This document shows, piece after piece, positions 21,221 through 32,574 of a stretch of 59,528 nt of DNA. The stretch spans positions 532,156-591,683 of the forward strand of contig CM022677.1 in NCBI GenBank assembly GCA_012295275.1. The letters are read 5' to 3'. Each line of letters begins with the position of its first letter. The stretch's first letter is position 1. A model generated the notes under the pieces. That model did not search any database and was not told the origin of the DNA. It worked only from the letters and a program-made list of their open reading frames with translations. This DNA is from Chrysomallon squamiferum. Taxonomy: Eukaryota > Mollusca > Gastropoda > Neomphalida > Peltospiridae. The translations under genes were made by a program, and so were the position numbers.

Positions 21221-22519
21221 CATTGTAAACATTTTTCCATTTAAACAGTTAACTATATACAAACCTTCTATGATATATAACTATTTACATCTATATTTAC
21301 CTCTACATGAGTACCCCCAACCCCTTTATCTTTTATGATAAAACTTGGCCGCAGGTGACTAAAACTAACTAATAAGCAAGGACCAGCTGGAGACACACTG
21401 AATACCCTCGTGACAGAGAACACGGCTCATCAGTGCTACCTGACATACATGGTTGGCTACTTTTACTCCTCCTGACCTTTAAATCAGAGAGTGGGCGAGA
21501 GCCAAGGTTTCCAATCTCTAGCTGCCCTAAATAAACCAGCCCCCTCGGCAAAATTCATAAGTCATCTTTGGCCCCTTAAAATCAAATATATCTACATCAC
21601 CTTAACCTGCCTCCTCAGTAAATTTGACTGGGCTGAACAACTTCCCTTTGTCTCAGAAGATGGAGCGGATTCCTCTGGCAGACAACTTTTGTGAATCTTT
21701 AACAATACCCTGTTTCCCTACAGTTCAGTAGGTGAACGTTAAGCTGGGCCATTCACCTCCCCGAGCCGTTTACCACTAACCACACAACTGACTGTATTTT
21801 CCTCGAATTAAACAAGTTATTAAGTTTTACAAAATAATCTGTATTATACAACACAGATCAGTGAGTACTTAGAAACTACTGACCTAGGTAAAGGAGAGAC
21901 GTTTTGGTGCCATTTTGGAATTCATCAAACTTTAGTATGTTGGTTTTTAAACAACATATTTTGTTTGAATGGTAGGCTATGCCAGGTTTAAAAATATAAA
22001 TTTCCAGATAACTGTATTCTGCTGTATTGATGTACGTTCCATGTTGGATAATAATTAGTGTTTTGTTATCGCTCGATAAATTAAGAATGCGTTTCACAAA
22101 TTTCACCGTCTGGGACTTCGACTATAGTTTTCCTTAACAATGATTTTATACATTCACTTGAAATTATTTCCTAAGTGAAATATTCAGTTCACTGGTGTTT
22201 AAAAAAATCTGATCAACAGAATAAGACACAGGTAAAGTTGGCTAAAATAAAAAGGCTAAACAACAGCAGCCAAGAGCAGAACAACCAGGACGGCAAACAA
22301 CACGGACCCGGTGATGGCTGAGAGATTGTGCCGGAGACCACAGGGGGCGAATTGCGGCTGCGAAACATCGGTACCGACTCGTCTCGATCCGATATGCTGG
22401 ACACTCGCTTGTGTCCTGCAATCGTGGCGAGAACCAATTCTTTTCCGCTGACCTGTCAGAAAGCGTGCCCGTCGCAGACGTGCTTCACAACAGCTTGCTC
22501 TGATTAGCACGTTAATTTT
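21221..22519. other. No recognised gene; GC-richer patch at 22,250-22,520
   Basis: Mostly AT-rich. A GC-richer patch holds a 117-codon minus-strand frame (22,609-22,256) with a hydrophobic C terminus. Its first 20 residues recur at 26,475, where the rest differs, so it is more likely shared non-coding DNA than a protein. No homologue is recognised. Confidence 0.35.
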
Positions 22520-22903
22520 TTTCCATTCCATTCCATTGAACGAGATCTCTTTGATCAGTGCCATTCTTGAGAGTCTTTGTCTGCACAAGACAAAGGAAAA
22601 CGCAGACAATGGTAATTATGTTTTAATGTTTTGTATATGTAACATACATCTTAAATGATTGAAGATATCTAAATCTATTACAGTTGAATTTTTCATAGTA
22701 TTATTCTGTGGTACTTACGTTTATAAAAACAAAGATAACGTATTTTAATAATTAAAATATTATTTAGAAAGATCAAGTAACCAACTGGGCTGAATTAGTT
22801 TTGTATTATTTGTCAACGCTATTTGCTTTGATAACGTATCGTGGAATCGTACGATTTAACTATTTGACTGTATATTACCCTTGAGGGTTAATTTGTGTAA
22901 ACA

Positions 22904-22959
<56 letters not shown>

Positions 22960-22970
22960 AAACAATTATA
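22520..22970 (+). repeat. Dispersed block D with (TA)n
   Basis: About 22,520-22,700 is repeated at 26,395-26,575, and 22,670-22,960 is repeated at about 35,840-36,110, all in the same orientation. It ends in a (TA)n run (22,904-22,955) that is short in the 36.1 kb copy. It leads straight into the flank upstream of E3, so it is probably part of the E2-E3 intron in the ancestral gene. Confidence 0.7.
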
Positions 22971-23444
22971 AATACTGAATTGTGTTTGTGTTATTGTTAT
23001 CTTGTGGATACAGAATAGTCATTTAATAGTTAAGCTGTCTGAGATAATTAACACCTTGTCACGTGATGCTATTATAGTCTGCTGCCCTTTCTGGTACTAA
23101 TACCACTCAGACTAGTCACGTGACATATGGCACTACCTAAAATCCTTTAAGTTAGCATCTCAGAAAACTTATCACCCAACTCCTTGTAATGCCAAAATTA
23201 GCTGAGAGTTTCTGTCAATATTATAAAGAGGATGGACTGTAATTAAAAAAGAACAAATCATAACATAATGAACGTTTGTAATATTATGTAAAATGTTTCA
23301 ATTTGACGAAATGTCTAATTTTGAACTATTGCCATTATCTTTGAATTCAGCTTACATTAACACGTCACACAGAAAACTGCCTAAATAACACGTTGGCATT
23401 TGTTTCATTAATTAAACTTTTACCTGTCTGTGTATCAATTTCAG

Positions 23445-23575
23445 GTGCTGAGTTATACAGGTATTTGGAAGACGCGCCAGAGCGTGTTGTTGTCATCATC
23501 AGCGCTGACCTCGCACACACGCATCTCAGCACTGGCCCATACGGCTACTCCAACGCATCAGAGCCATTCGACCAT
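23445..23575 (+). pseudogene. LigB-like exon E3 (unit R1; exon itself intact)
   Basis: 131-bp copy of E3 with acceptor TTTCAG and donor CAT|GTAAAT. It encodes AELYRYLEDAPERVVVIISA, the metal-ligand motif ADLAHTH and the FDH end. The only notable changes are Asp to Glu near the start and a slightly weaker donor. It is called pseudogenic because the next exon joins out of frame. Confidence 0.75.
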
Positions 23576-23927
23576 GTAAATACAACCGGTCAGTCGTGCT
23601 TGAACCTTTTAAAAACACTTTAAAAGTTTACCAGAACAACTGTATCAAAGCAGATATGTTTTGTAATAGCACCTGTGTACATTTTTATATTTAGGATTAA
23701 TAGATGTTAAATAGACTTATTTATTTGTATTGAATTAATGAATGTAACTGACGTTTGGGAGGATTTCTAAAACTATTAATGTTTAATGTTATTGGTAGGA
23801 AAGAACATGCTGCAACTGTTTTGTCTTCAGTGTTGAAAGACTTGTGTAATTAGTACATAACTGATCAGATTGTTTTTGTTTCATTAATACAGTTGTCACG
23901 ATGGTTCTCATTATTTGAATATTTCAG

Positions 23928-24144
23928 GGCTGTTGGTGAGTGGGCAGCGACTCTGGACGGCATGTTGCTGTTGAACAGAGCGGATGGACTAGTCGATCGC
24001 GCGCTGTCGTGTGGTTACACGGGTCTAGTCATGTTGCATGGTCTGTTAGAAACTGCCGGGCTGTCGTCATGGTTACCAAACGTTTTAGCAAACTATCACC
24101 CAAGTTACTACGGTATGATGCTAGCATCATTCGTTCAGAGATGA
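23928..24144 (+). pseudogene. LigB-like exon E4 with 1-bp insertion at acceptor (unit R1)
   Basis: Copy of the terminal exon, but the acceptor reads ATTTCAGGGCTG instead of ATTTCAGGCTG. The extra G shifts the frame on splicing to E3, so translation would go FDH-G-C-W and then stop at a TGA. Downstream of the insertion the coding sequence is otherwise well kept, ending YYGMMLASFVQR at 24,144. The damage is probably recent. Confidence 0.8.
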
Positions 24145-24195
24145 AAAGATGAATGAACAAAACAGTTCATATGGAAATGAAGAAAAATTATACAA

Positions 24196-24239
24196 CAACA
24201 ACAACAACGACAACAACAATAATAATTATAATAATAATA

Positions 24240-24278
<39 letters not shown>

Positions 24279-24347
24279 CGGCCGCTGAAAACGACCGAAA
24301 GTAATGCGTCATTATTACCTGAGATTTTTCACTTAGAGATTAACTTT

Positions 24348-24400
<53 letters not shown>

Positions 24401-24430
24401 CATGATGATGATGATAATAAACTTTGATGT
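24196..24430. repeat. CAA/AAT/GAT triplet microsatellites
   Basis: (CAA)n, (ATA)n, (GAT)n at about 24,240-24,278, a NotI-like GCGGCCGC at 24,279, and (ATA)n at about 24,350-24,402 with a (GAT)n tail. About 400 bp present at the same place in R2 and L1 (between the triplets and the GCGGCCGC) is missing. Confidence 0.9.
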
Positions 24431-24785
24431 TACTCCAAAGCAACCATGTAGTCTTCTATAAATCTGTTTTAAAGAACGTTTTTCTAACACAGTGTATTGA
24501 TACAAACTACTGTGATGCATCGCTTAACGTTTCATGTACACGCCCTTTGCCCATAAAAATAACAAGAAAATAATGGTAATAATGATGCTGCAGTTGCTGA
24601 TGCTGCTGATGATGATGACAATGACAAACAAATACATAAAAGAAGACAAAACAAAAACAACATCAACAAAAAATTAACTATTGGGACAATTGAGAAAACC
24701 AACTCTTATAAATTAACAAGGCGATAATATAGATTTTTAGTTCCTATCGATTATCATTATACAAATAAAATATTATTTCCTTCAG

Positions 24786-24903
24786 GTCTATTGTTGCTCT
24801 TTAAGGAAAAACATAGAAGGGCACGTAACTCTAGTCATATTATTTAAGAACGAAATAGAAAGTCGAGATGTGTTTTACAATTGTGATTGTGTTTTTAAAT
24901 TAG
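24786..24903 (+). pseudogene. LigB-like exon E1, deleted after 11 codons (unit R1)
   Basis: The 5' UTR part and start codon (24,868) of E1 are kept, but after MCFTIVIVF the sequence jumps to the intron beyond E1 (TTTAAATTAGCATAG), leaving a stop at 24,901-24,903. A T-run is present at both ends of the lost segment, so a short-homology deletion removed almost the whole exon, including both PHG motifs. Confidence 0.82.
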
Positions 24904-25212
24904 CATAGACTAATAATTCTCTCAACAAGAAAACATTATCGTATAAAAATATAGTTATTGATACACCAATTTCTGTTTTCGATTAATGCAAATACTCACA
25001 AAAGACTGAGGACCCACAATATGCCGTTTTCGAAACGTACACTACATAAAAATTATATATTTATTTGCAATCCCATTTATAATATATTATATAGAAATGT
25101 TTCTATATATTTTATCCCAAAACTGACATTATTTATAAATACTCTTTTAAAGTAAAGTCATACAATTTTTTTCTTTTAAATTTCATTTTCTTGTATTCAT
25201 TTTCTAAAATAT

Positions 25213-25271
<59 letters not shown>

Positions 25272-25275
25272 TTTG
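24900..25275 (+). repeat. Block B copy and (TTTA)n microsatellite (unit R1)
   Basis: Block B with the CTGAGGA...CGAAACG core at 25,004-25,040, followed by a perfect (TTTA)n run at about 25,205-25,275 just upstream of E2. Confidence 0.8.
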
Positions 25276-25287
25276 GCACATATTAAC

Positions 25288-25412
25288 ATGGCTAGAACTG
25301 ATCCCACTTCATTTGATACCAGATCTGGAAAACACAAAAGTTGTAATTCTCTCGCAGTCCAGCAGACGATATACACATGATGTTGTCATGATACCAGAAC
25401 TTCTCCATTTAG
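25288..25412 (+). pseudogene. LigB-like exon E2 with lost acceptor AG (unit R1)
   Basis: A 125-bp copy of E2 (WLELIPLHLIPDLENTKVV, then LSQSSRRYTHDVVMIPELLHL) with an intact donor. The acceptor base is changed: the sequence before the exon reads ATTAAC instead of ATTAAG, removing the AG. Several residues also differ from L1 (GEV to LEL). Confidence 0.75.
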
Positions 25413-25739
25413 GTATTTCACTGTTTGTCTGTATGTCTGTAAAAATCACATACGATTTGTAAACATTAGTTTATTGGTTACGTAAACAGCCCTCGTCGCA
25501 GATTTGAGCTTCGTTTTAATTTTATTTTTTTGTGACTTTATCAGTATTTTGTAACAACTTTTGGACACCAAATGGATTATCGAAACGAGTTAAATCGATC
25601 AAACAAACAACAACAAAGATAATACATAATAATAAGGAACAAATTAAAAACAAAACAACAAAAACGTCCCGGACACGATGACACTACGAGTTTTTTTTTC
25701 TCCTTCTTTCGTCTCTCTCTCGTTATATAATAGTAAAAA
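25413..25739. repeat. E2-downstream flank and inner end of right inverted arm
   Basis: About 25,413-25,650 matches the reverse complement of 4,020-4,250. After about 25,655 it switches to the sequence that mirrors the left contig end (about 25,672 onward against 18,241 downward). Non-coding. Confidence 0.65.
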
Positions 25740-26035
25740 CTAAGTAAATAAATAAATAAATAAACATATAAATAAATAAATAAAACCCCTCAAACAATGC
25801 CCAATGCATATATATATGTATATATGTGTATATGTGTATGTGTATGTATGTATATATGTATATATGTGTATATGTGTATATGTATGTATGTATATAGGTA
25901 TATATATATATCTATATATGTGTATAGGTATATATGTGTATGTGTATGTGTATGTATGTATAAAGGTATATATATATCTATATATGTATATATGTATATA
26001 TGTGTGTGGGTGTGTATATATGTATATCTACTGCA
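25740..26035. repeat. TATG/TATA microsatellite
   Basis: (AAAT)n near 25,742-25,785, then long imperfect TATG/TATATG runs, mirror of 17,990-18,175 but longer. Frames across it encode only Tyr/Ile/Cys/Val repeats. Confidence 0.9.
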
Positions 26036-26096
26036 CCCTTTTGGATCTTATTAACTAAAACACACTCAAAGGTTTATTCCAAATTGCCCACTTCAA

Positions 26097-26320
26097 ATGC
26101 ACCTTCACCGTCCCCGTCCCCTTCCACTTTCCCTTCCCCTTCCCCTTCCCCTCTCCTGTCCCCTTCCCCTTCCCCGTCCCCGTCCCCTTCCACTTTCCCT
26201 TCCCCTTCCCCTTCCCCTCTCCTGTCCCCTTCCCCTTCCCCGTCCCCGTCCCCTTCCACTTTCCCGTCCCCTTCCCCTTCCACTTTCCCTTCCCCTTCAC
26301 CTCTCCTGTCCAGGAACCCA
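26097..26320. repeat. C-rich minisatellite (complement of the 17.8 kb array)
   Basis: Repeats of CCCCTTCC and CCCCGTCC with a longer super-unit ending CTCTCCTGTCC present about three times. It is the inverted counterpart of 17,760-17,945 with extra super-units. All overlapping frames are simple products. Confidence 0.92.
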
Positions 26321-26394
26321 TCCCTGGTGATCCCAGAGATCCGATCCGTGATAGGCGTGCCTGAACTTTGAATTGGACGTGGGCACGTAAAAAG

Positions 26395-26740
26395 AGTTTC
26401 CATTCCATTCCATCCTTTGATCAGTGCCCTTCTTGAGAGTCTTTGTCTGCACAAGACAAAGGAAAACGCAGACAATGGTAATTATGGTTTAATGTTTTGT
26501 ATATGTAACATACATCTTGAATGATTGAAGATGGCTAAATCTATTACAGTTGAATTTGTCAGTGTTATTCTTTTTTAAAATAGCATAGACTAATATCACT
26601 GACAGCAAGAAAACATTATCCTATAAAAATACAGTTATTGATACACCAATGTCTGTTTTCGGTTAATGCAAAATCTCACAAAAGACTGAGGACCCACAAT
26701 ATGCCGTTTTCGAAACACAGTACATAAAAATTATAAAATA
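26395..26740 (+). repeat. Block D fragment joined to block B fragment
   Basis: About 26,395-26,575 repeats 22,520-22,700. At about 26,576 it jumps to block B, which is cut at about 26,738 by the LINE. It is a composite of rearrangement joints with no gene. Confidence 0.7.
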
Positions 26741-28520
26741 AGCTACACAATACTACAACACCTACCAGACGAAACACTACTCGTCATACTCGATCTTTAC
26801 AACGCAATATGGACCACCGGCAAGATTCCAACAAACTGGAAACACGCCGAGTGTTTCAGCTTGCCCAAACCACACAAACATCACTCACTACCCAACAGCT
26901 ACAGGCCGATCACGCTGACGTCACACATGTGCAAAACATTGGAAACAATGATCAACACACGCCTGAACCACCAATTAAACGACAACAATCTAATCTTCAA
27001 ATTTCAAAGCGGCTTCAGGAAGAAACACAGCACAAACGACCAGGTCACCTGCCTGCAAACATCAATTAATCAATCTTTTCGAAAATCAAAAAAAGTCATA
27101 GCAGTTTTTTTAGACATTGAAAAAGCATTCGACATGGTATGGAGGGAAGGACTGCTCGTTATATTAATCAACAACAACATCAAAGGCAACATGTTCGACT
27201 TTATCAAAGACTTTATTAACAACAGAACCATAGCAGTCAAAGTAAACGGTCACACCTCAGAGAAAACGACAATCGAAAACGGCATCCCCAAAGGATCCGT
27301 GATCTCGCCAACACTCTTCAACATCTACATCAACGACATCGTCACAGCACTCGACAAACAAGACAACGCCAGAAATCCACCGAAGGAACCAATAAATTCA
27401 GCACTCTTTGCAGACGACTGCACCTTTTCGCGGGCAGGCAGATCCACCGCAGCAATACAGAAACAAATACAAAAAGACTTAAACAACATAAAGGACTGGA
27501 TGTTGAAATGGGGCAAAAATATTTCTCTTTCCAAAACGACATGCCTCCTTTTCAACAAGAAATCAGACAACAACAAGATCACACTCAGCATCGACAACAA
27601 CGTCATAACAGAAACAAAGACATTCAAAATTCGACAGCCAACTCAACTTCCGATGCCATATACACAACATAATTGCATCCTGCAAAAAAACAATCAATCT
27701 TCTAAAGTTAATTTCCGGAACCAGTTGGGGAGCAAACGAGTCAACGCTGATTTTGATACACAAAGCGTGTATTCTCTCCAAGCTCGACTACGGAGCCACG
27801 GCTTACTCGAATGCTCCCAAACTCTATTTAAAAAAACTAGACACAATTCAATCAAGTGCCCTCAGGGTGATCGGCCACCTGCCAAACACAACACCATCCG
27901 ACAGCCTCCTGTCGGAATACAGCATCCAATCATTAAAATACCGAAGAAAACTGCAGCTACTAAAATACAACCTGAAAATACACACACTCAACACAGACCA
28001 CCCTTTCAGGGATCTGGTCCCCGACCAACAAAGGATAGGACAACTCTTTAAATCGCATAGTCTACTGCTATCGAATTTCCCGACAACAGCTAGCGAAATC
28101 GAAACGGAAACAGGAATAGAGGAAATGCCACTGCCGGCATACCACAAAGAAACAAAACCAACAATAAACACACCTTTCCTGATCAAAAGAGAAACTGACA
28201 AAACAGAGATCCCACCGTTCAAAAAAGCAATTTTTTGGGCAACAGCAAACGACCACTACAAACAACACACGCACATCTACACTGACGGATCCAAAAACCC
28301 AGACAACGGGAGAGTAGGATTCGCCTTCATAGCCCAAGATCACACAAACAAACCCACATGCATACAATTCGGCCGTATCAGAAATCACCTTTCGGTGTAT
28401 ACGGCCGAATTGGTAGCCATCATCAGAGCCATGCTGTGGGTAAAACACAACAGCAACAAACACACAGTCATATTCTCGGACAGTCCGTGATCTGATCTCA
28501 ATACAGTCCGGATACAATAA
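26741..28520 (+). pseudogene. LINE ORF2 reverse transcriptase-RNase H fragment, copy R
   Basis: 5'-truncated ORF2 starting inside the RT domain (ISYTILQHLPDET). It contains NSYRPITL, FLDIEKAFDMVW, NGIPKGSVISPTLFNIYIND, FADD (about 27,410), LSKTTCLL and a C-terminal RNase H domain with the acidic motifs YTDGSK (about 28,281), AELVAII and FSDS (about 28,474), broken after SDS. Frame changes occur near 26,860 and 27,635 (KTFK to KI), and the main frames are 26,861-27,640 and 27,753-28,490. Presence of RNase H with an EEP/CCHC architecture fits the I-type LINE superfamily. RT and RNase H would copy RNA into the genome at the nick, but this copy is broken. Confidence 0.88.
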
Positions 28521-28534
28521 GGTAATAACAACAA

Positions 28535-28930
28535 CAACAACAAAATCGAAATGAAAATACATTCACCATCGCGTCGTCGTGATCTCGCAATTCAATTTTA
28601 CGTTGGAAGATATCTTTTTCAACCCGCACGCTCGCACGCACACACACAGACACACACACACAGACACAGACAAACACAGACACACACACAGACACAGACA
28701 CACAGAAATAACATACGTACACATACAATCAGACATACACAATACGGTCACTCAAAAAAAAAAAAAAAAAAAGATAAATAAATAAAAAAAAATATATAAA
28801 AAATATAAATAAAGAAATAAGGAAATAAATATTAAGAAAAAAATAATTTAAAAATAATATATATATATATATATATATGACGAGAGTTAAGGAAAAAATC
28901 ACATCGGGTTTCATCAGTCCACTGTCACCG
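28535..28930. repeat. CA-rich and A-rich low-complexity stretch
   Basis: (ACACAG)n at about 28,635-28,705, an A-run at 28,755-28,772, A-rich imperfect repeats and (AT)n at 28,856-28,878. It has no counterpart in the left arm, where the LINE adjoins block 16,690 directly. Confidence 0.85.
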
Positions 28931-29493
28931 CCTTCATTTCCTTACACGGCTTATCTCCCTCTAATAATTCTCGTTTCGTGTAGTCGTCGAAATTACCAGA
29001 GAAAAATAATCTCTAAATTCGATACAAAGTTGCCGCCGCCACGTTTATGTGCTTGATTCCAAAAATCATTCTATATGGATTTAGTTTGAACTTGGTACTA
29101 CCAAAAAAATTGTTGTGTTTTTTTGTTGTTTTTTTCAATACGTTTAATAAATGAGTTAGTTTTGCTGCAGTGAACAAAAAAACGCATGCAAGACTGAGTC
29201 CACGGCACCGACGCACACTAGGCACACTGTCTGTGGAGTGGGCTCGATCTTCCATTCGTAAATATGTTTTCTGACTAACTGCTGCAACAACAACAACAAC
29301 AACAACGTGTCTGATCATTTTATAAATTAAATCGTAATCGTCGTTATTTTCAATTAAGACAGAATTTAATCATTTTTAATGTTCGAAGAGAACCTGGTCA
29401 ACAGTAAATGGGTAGGTTATTCGTGAATAAATGAGGCAACTGCCGAATTGTCCGGTAGTGGCTGAAATTAAAAAAAAAAAAAAGAAAGAAAGA

Positions 29494-29526
<33 letters not shown>

Positions 29527-29596
29527 ACGAACCGACGTCTATTTATCTTCGTTCTTCTTATTGCGTGCGCTGAATAACGACAACGATAACGGTGGC

Positions 29597-29658
<62 letters not shown>

Positions 29659-29945
29659 TGATGATGATGATAATAATAAATGAAAAAAATAATAAATAAA
29701 ATAAAATATATTAAACTTAAAATAAAAACATGACAAAATAAGATAAAAACATGAGGAAAATAAAAATAAAAAATAAAAAAAATAAGAAAAGAAAAGAAAA
29801 GAAAAAGAAAGAAATAAAAAAAATAAAAATAAAGCGCTGGCTGTATTCGATCTTCTTGTTGTTCTTCTACTCAAAGCAAAAAAGAAAGAAAGAAAGCGCC
29901 AAAGAAAGTGTGTGTGTGTGTGTCTGTGCATCTACGGTATTATAG

Positions 29946-29996
<51 letters not shown>

Positions 29997-30100
29997 TAGT
30001 AGTAGTAGTAGAAGTAGTAGTGGTAGTAGTAGTAGCGGTAATGATAATAATAGAAAGGTTTCGTATTTATCCTGTGTTCACGAGTCATTTTGCACGAAAT
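28931..30100 (-). repeat. Inverted counterpart of 15,560-16,730
   Basis: Mirrors the left-arm block, including the unrecognised 100-codon frame near 29,013-29,318, A-rich tracts (29,470-29,525), (AAT)n at 29,595-29,675, (AAT)n at 29,947-29,995 and (TAG)n at 30,000-30,040. Microsatellite lengths differ between the arms. Confidence 0.75.
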
Positions 30101-31510
30101 TAGCATTCAATTGTTATGATTGCCTCGTGAAAAGTGGTCTTTTGGTCATTTCTGTGTTCGGTCGCCATCTTGACACTATTACGGAATTTTCACCATGCTA
30201 CAATCACTAAAACCGGTTACGTGACACAAACGAAAGGTAAGTGGACATAATAATTCATTTTCTATATTATTGTCTTTAAAATTTTATCAAAATGCTTGGA
30301 CGCATTTAATTGTTATGATTGCCTCGTGAAAAATGGTCTATGTGTGTTTTCGGTGTTCGATCGCCATCTTGAAACTTTTAAAGCACGTGCTTAGCGAAAT
30401 CGCCGTTAATTTACGTTTTCTACAGACCGAAATCGCGTTGAGTTTATTTACAATCGCCGTAAATTGTTTCCTACCTAGTCAAGTTGTCGTATATTTTATG
30501 TGCAACTACAGATAACTGGTGCTATTTGAAATGATTATATTTCTATAATCTATGTTGATTATAGTTTTAATAGCTTGTAGGATGCATGTTTTATTAAATG
30601 TTGTGACTTTTACTAAATACAATATGTATTCGTTCTGAAATAAAACAATTAATATTGTTTTGTCGATTACTAGCATTTGATGTTTAACTATAATCCTCTG
30701 CAATACATAAACTCAGAAAGGTGTTGCCGGTCTTAATTAGGAACAATACAATGTGTATATAATCATGACATTAAAGACACAGGTATTGTAAGTGTCATTT
30801 GAAGGAGACAAAAGAATTTTCTTGGCTTTGTGTTTGTACTTCCTGTGATTTGACAGCAAACAAAAGATACCTATCAATGTATCATGTGACCATCGCTGAT
30901 GTTTTCTCTGATGGAGCAAATCAAACACTTGAAGTTTTAAAAATAACCTTTAAGTTTAAAGTTTATGATATGATTACAGTTTTGATTGATTTATCAGTTT
31001 ATGGTTTTACGTTAAAACAAAAAATAAAAAAAAGTTATACGTTTCTTATTTAATATTCTATGAATACCTCTGGTACTTAGATTCACAGAATACATTCATT
31101 GTACTGTTTTGTAGTACAGTTTGTTATGTTTATGATTTTTAATTCGCCATTTATCGCAAGAATTTTAAAAGCAAAACACGAAGTTAGTTTATTTCTGATC
31201 GTATTCATATTGTAATGTATATACTTTAGAAATCCGAACACAGGAGAAAACTATGCATCCCAAAAGTTATTTAAAATATGAACATAATTTCTATCATTTT
31301 AAATAGCAGCAGATCTTTTATATGTTTCTTACTTTTTTTTCTTTCTTTCTTTCTTTCATTCTTTTTTTTTTTTTTAATTTGTTTTAAGGCAAGCAATATA
31401 CATTTGTGGACATAACTTTTGTTATAAATTCATACGCCATTGGTATTGATAGCGACGACATGTACGTTGTTAGAAATATCGAACTTTGACCTTCCAGGGT
31501 GCTAAAAATA
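30101..31510 (-). repeat. Inverted about 200-bp tandem repeat and block C, copy 3
   Basis: 30,100-30,380 holds inverted monomers of the 200-bp repeat. 30,380-31,510 is block C inverted relative to 8,160-9,230 and 14,205-15,290. A (TTTC)n run lies at about 31,335-31,355. No protein recognised. Confidence 0.75.
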
Positions 31511-31843
31511 GCCTTGCTAAAAATAGTTGGTGAAAACTTATCACCCAACTCCTTGTAATGCCAAAATTAACTGAGAGTTTCTGTCAATATTATAAAGAGG
31601 ATGGACTGTAATTAAGATTAAAAAAGAACAAATCACAACATAATGAACGTTTGTAATATTATGTAAAATGTTTCAATTTGACGAAAGTTGTGCGTTTTGA
31701 GTTTCACAAATGTCTAATTTTGAACTGTTGCCATTATCTTTGAATTCAGCTTACGTTAACACGTCACACAGCAAACTGCCTAAATAACAAGTTGGTATTT
31801 GCTTCATTAATTAAACTTTTACCTGTCTGTGTATCAATTTCAG

Positions 31844-31974
31844 GTGCTGATTTATACAGGTATTTGGAAGACGCGCCAGAGCGTGTTGTTGTCATCATCA
31901 GCGCTGACCTCGCACACACGCATCTCAGCACTGACCCATACGGCTACTCCAACGCATCAGAGCCATTCGACCAT
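31844..31974 (+). CDS. LigB-like gene, exon E3 (unit R2, intact)
   Basis: 131-bp exon with acceptor TTTCAG and donor CAT|GTAAGT. It encodes ADLYRYLEDAPERVVVIISA, ADLAHTHLSTDPYGYSN and FDH. It differs from L1 by Gly to Asp in the STGP segment. It joins E4 in frame. This is the 3' half of a gene whose E1-E2 in the same direction could only be the damaged R1 copies about 6.4 kb upstream, so it may not be translated as part of a full protein. Confidence 0.75.
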
Positions 31975-32327
31975 GTAAGTACAACCAGTCAGTCGTGCTT
32001 GAACCTTTTAAAAATACTTTAAAATTTCACCACAACAACAGTATCAAAGCAGATATGTTTTGTAATAGCACCTGAGCATATTTTTATATTTACGATTAGT
32101 AGGTGTTAAATAGGCTTATTTATTTGTTTGAATTAATGAATGTAACTGACGTTTGGGAGAATTTCTAAAACTATTTATGTTTAATGTTATGGGTAGGAAA
32201 GAACATGCTGCAACTGTTTTGTCTTCAGTGTTGAAAGACTTGTGTGATTAGTACATAACTGATCACAGTTTGTTTTTGTTTCATTAATACAGTTGTCACG
32301 ATGGTTCTCATTATTTGAATATTTCAG

Positions 32328-32543
32328 GCTGTTGGTGAGTGGGCAGCGACTCTGGACGGCATGTTGCTGTTGAACAGAGCGGCTGGACTAGTCGATCGCG
32401 CGCTGTCGTGTGGTTACACGGGTCTAGTCATGTTACATGGTCTGTTAGAAACTGCCGGGCTGTCGTCATGGTTATCAGACGTTTTAGCAAACTATCACCC
32501 AAGTTACTACGGTATGATGGTAGCATCATTCGTTCAGAGATGA
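32328..32543 (+). CDS. LigB-like gene, terminal exon E4 (unit R2, intact)
   Basis: 216-bp last exon with the normal ATTTCAG|GCTG acceptor and stop at 32,543. It encodes AVGEWAATLDGMLLLNRAAG, LVDRALSCGYTGLVMLHG, SSWLSDVLANYHPSYYG and the MMVASFVQR end. It is open and in frame with E3. The sequence after the stop leads through triplet repeats and a GCGGCCGC site (32,952) to E1 of the same unit, about 0.9 kb downstream. Confidence 0.78.
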   Translation, partial: AVGEWAATLDGMLLLNRAAGLVDRALSCGYTGLVMLHGLLETAGLSSWLSDVLANYHPSYYGMMVASFVQR

Positions 32544-32574
32544 AAACAAAACATTTCATATGGAAATGAAGACA

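Noticed and set aside
22256-22609. 117-codon minus-strand frame with hydrophobic C terminus
   Set aside because: The shared N-terminal 20 codons at 26,475 lead into a different sequence, so similarity is at DNA level of block D, not a protein.
25797-26058. Long Tyr/Ile/Cys/Val frames
   Set aside because: They are translations of TATG/TATA microsatellites with no start context or conserved protein features.
26055-26475. Pro/Ser-rich and Gly/Lys/Glu-rich frames open on both strands
   Set aside because: Direct product of the C-rich minisatellite, which lacks stops in several frames. The frame is not kept in the copy at 17.8 kb.
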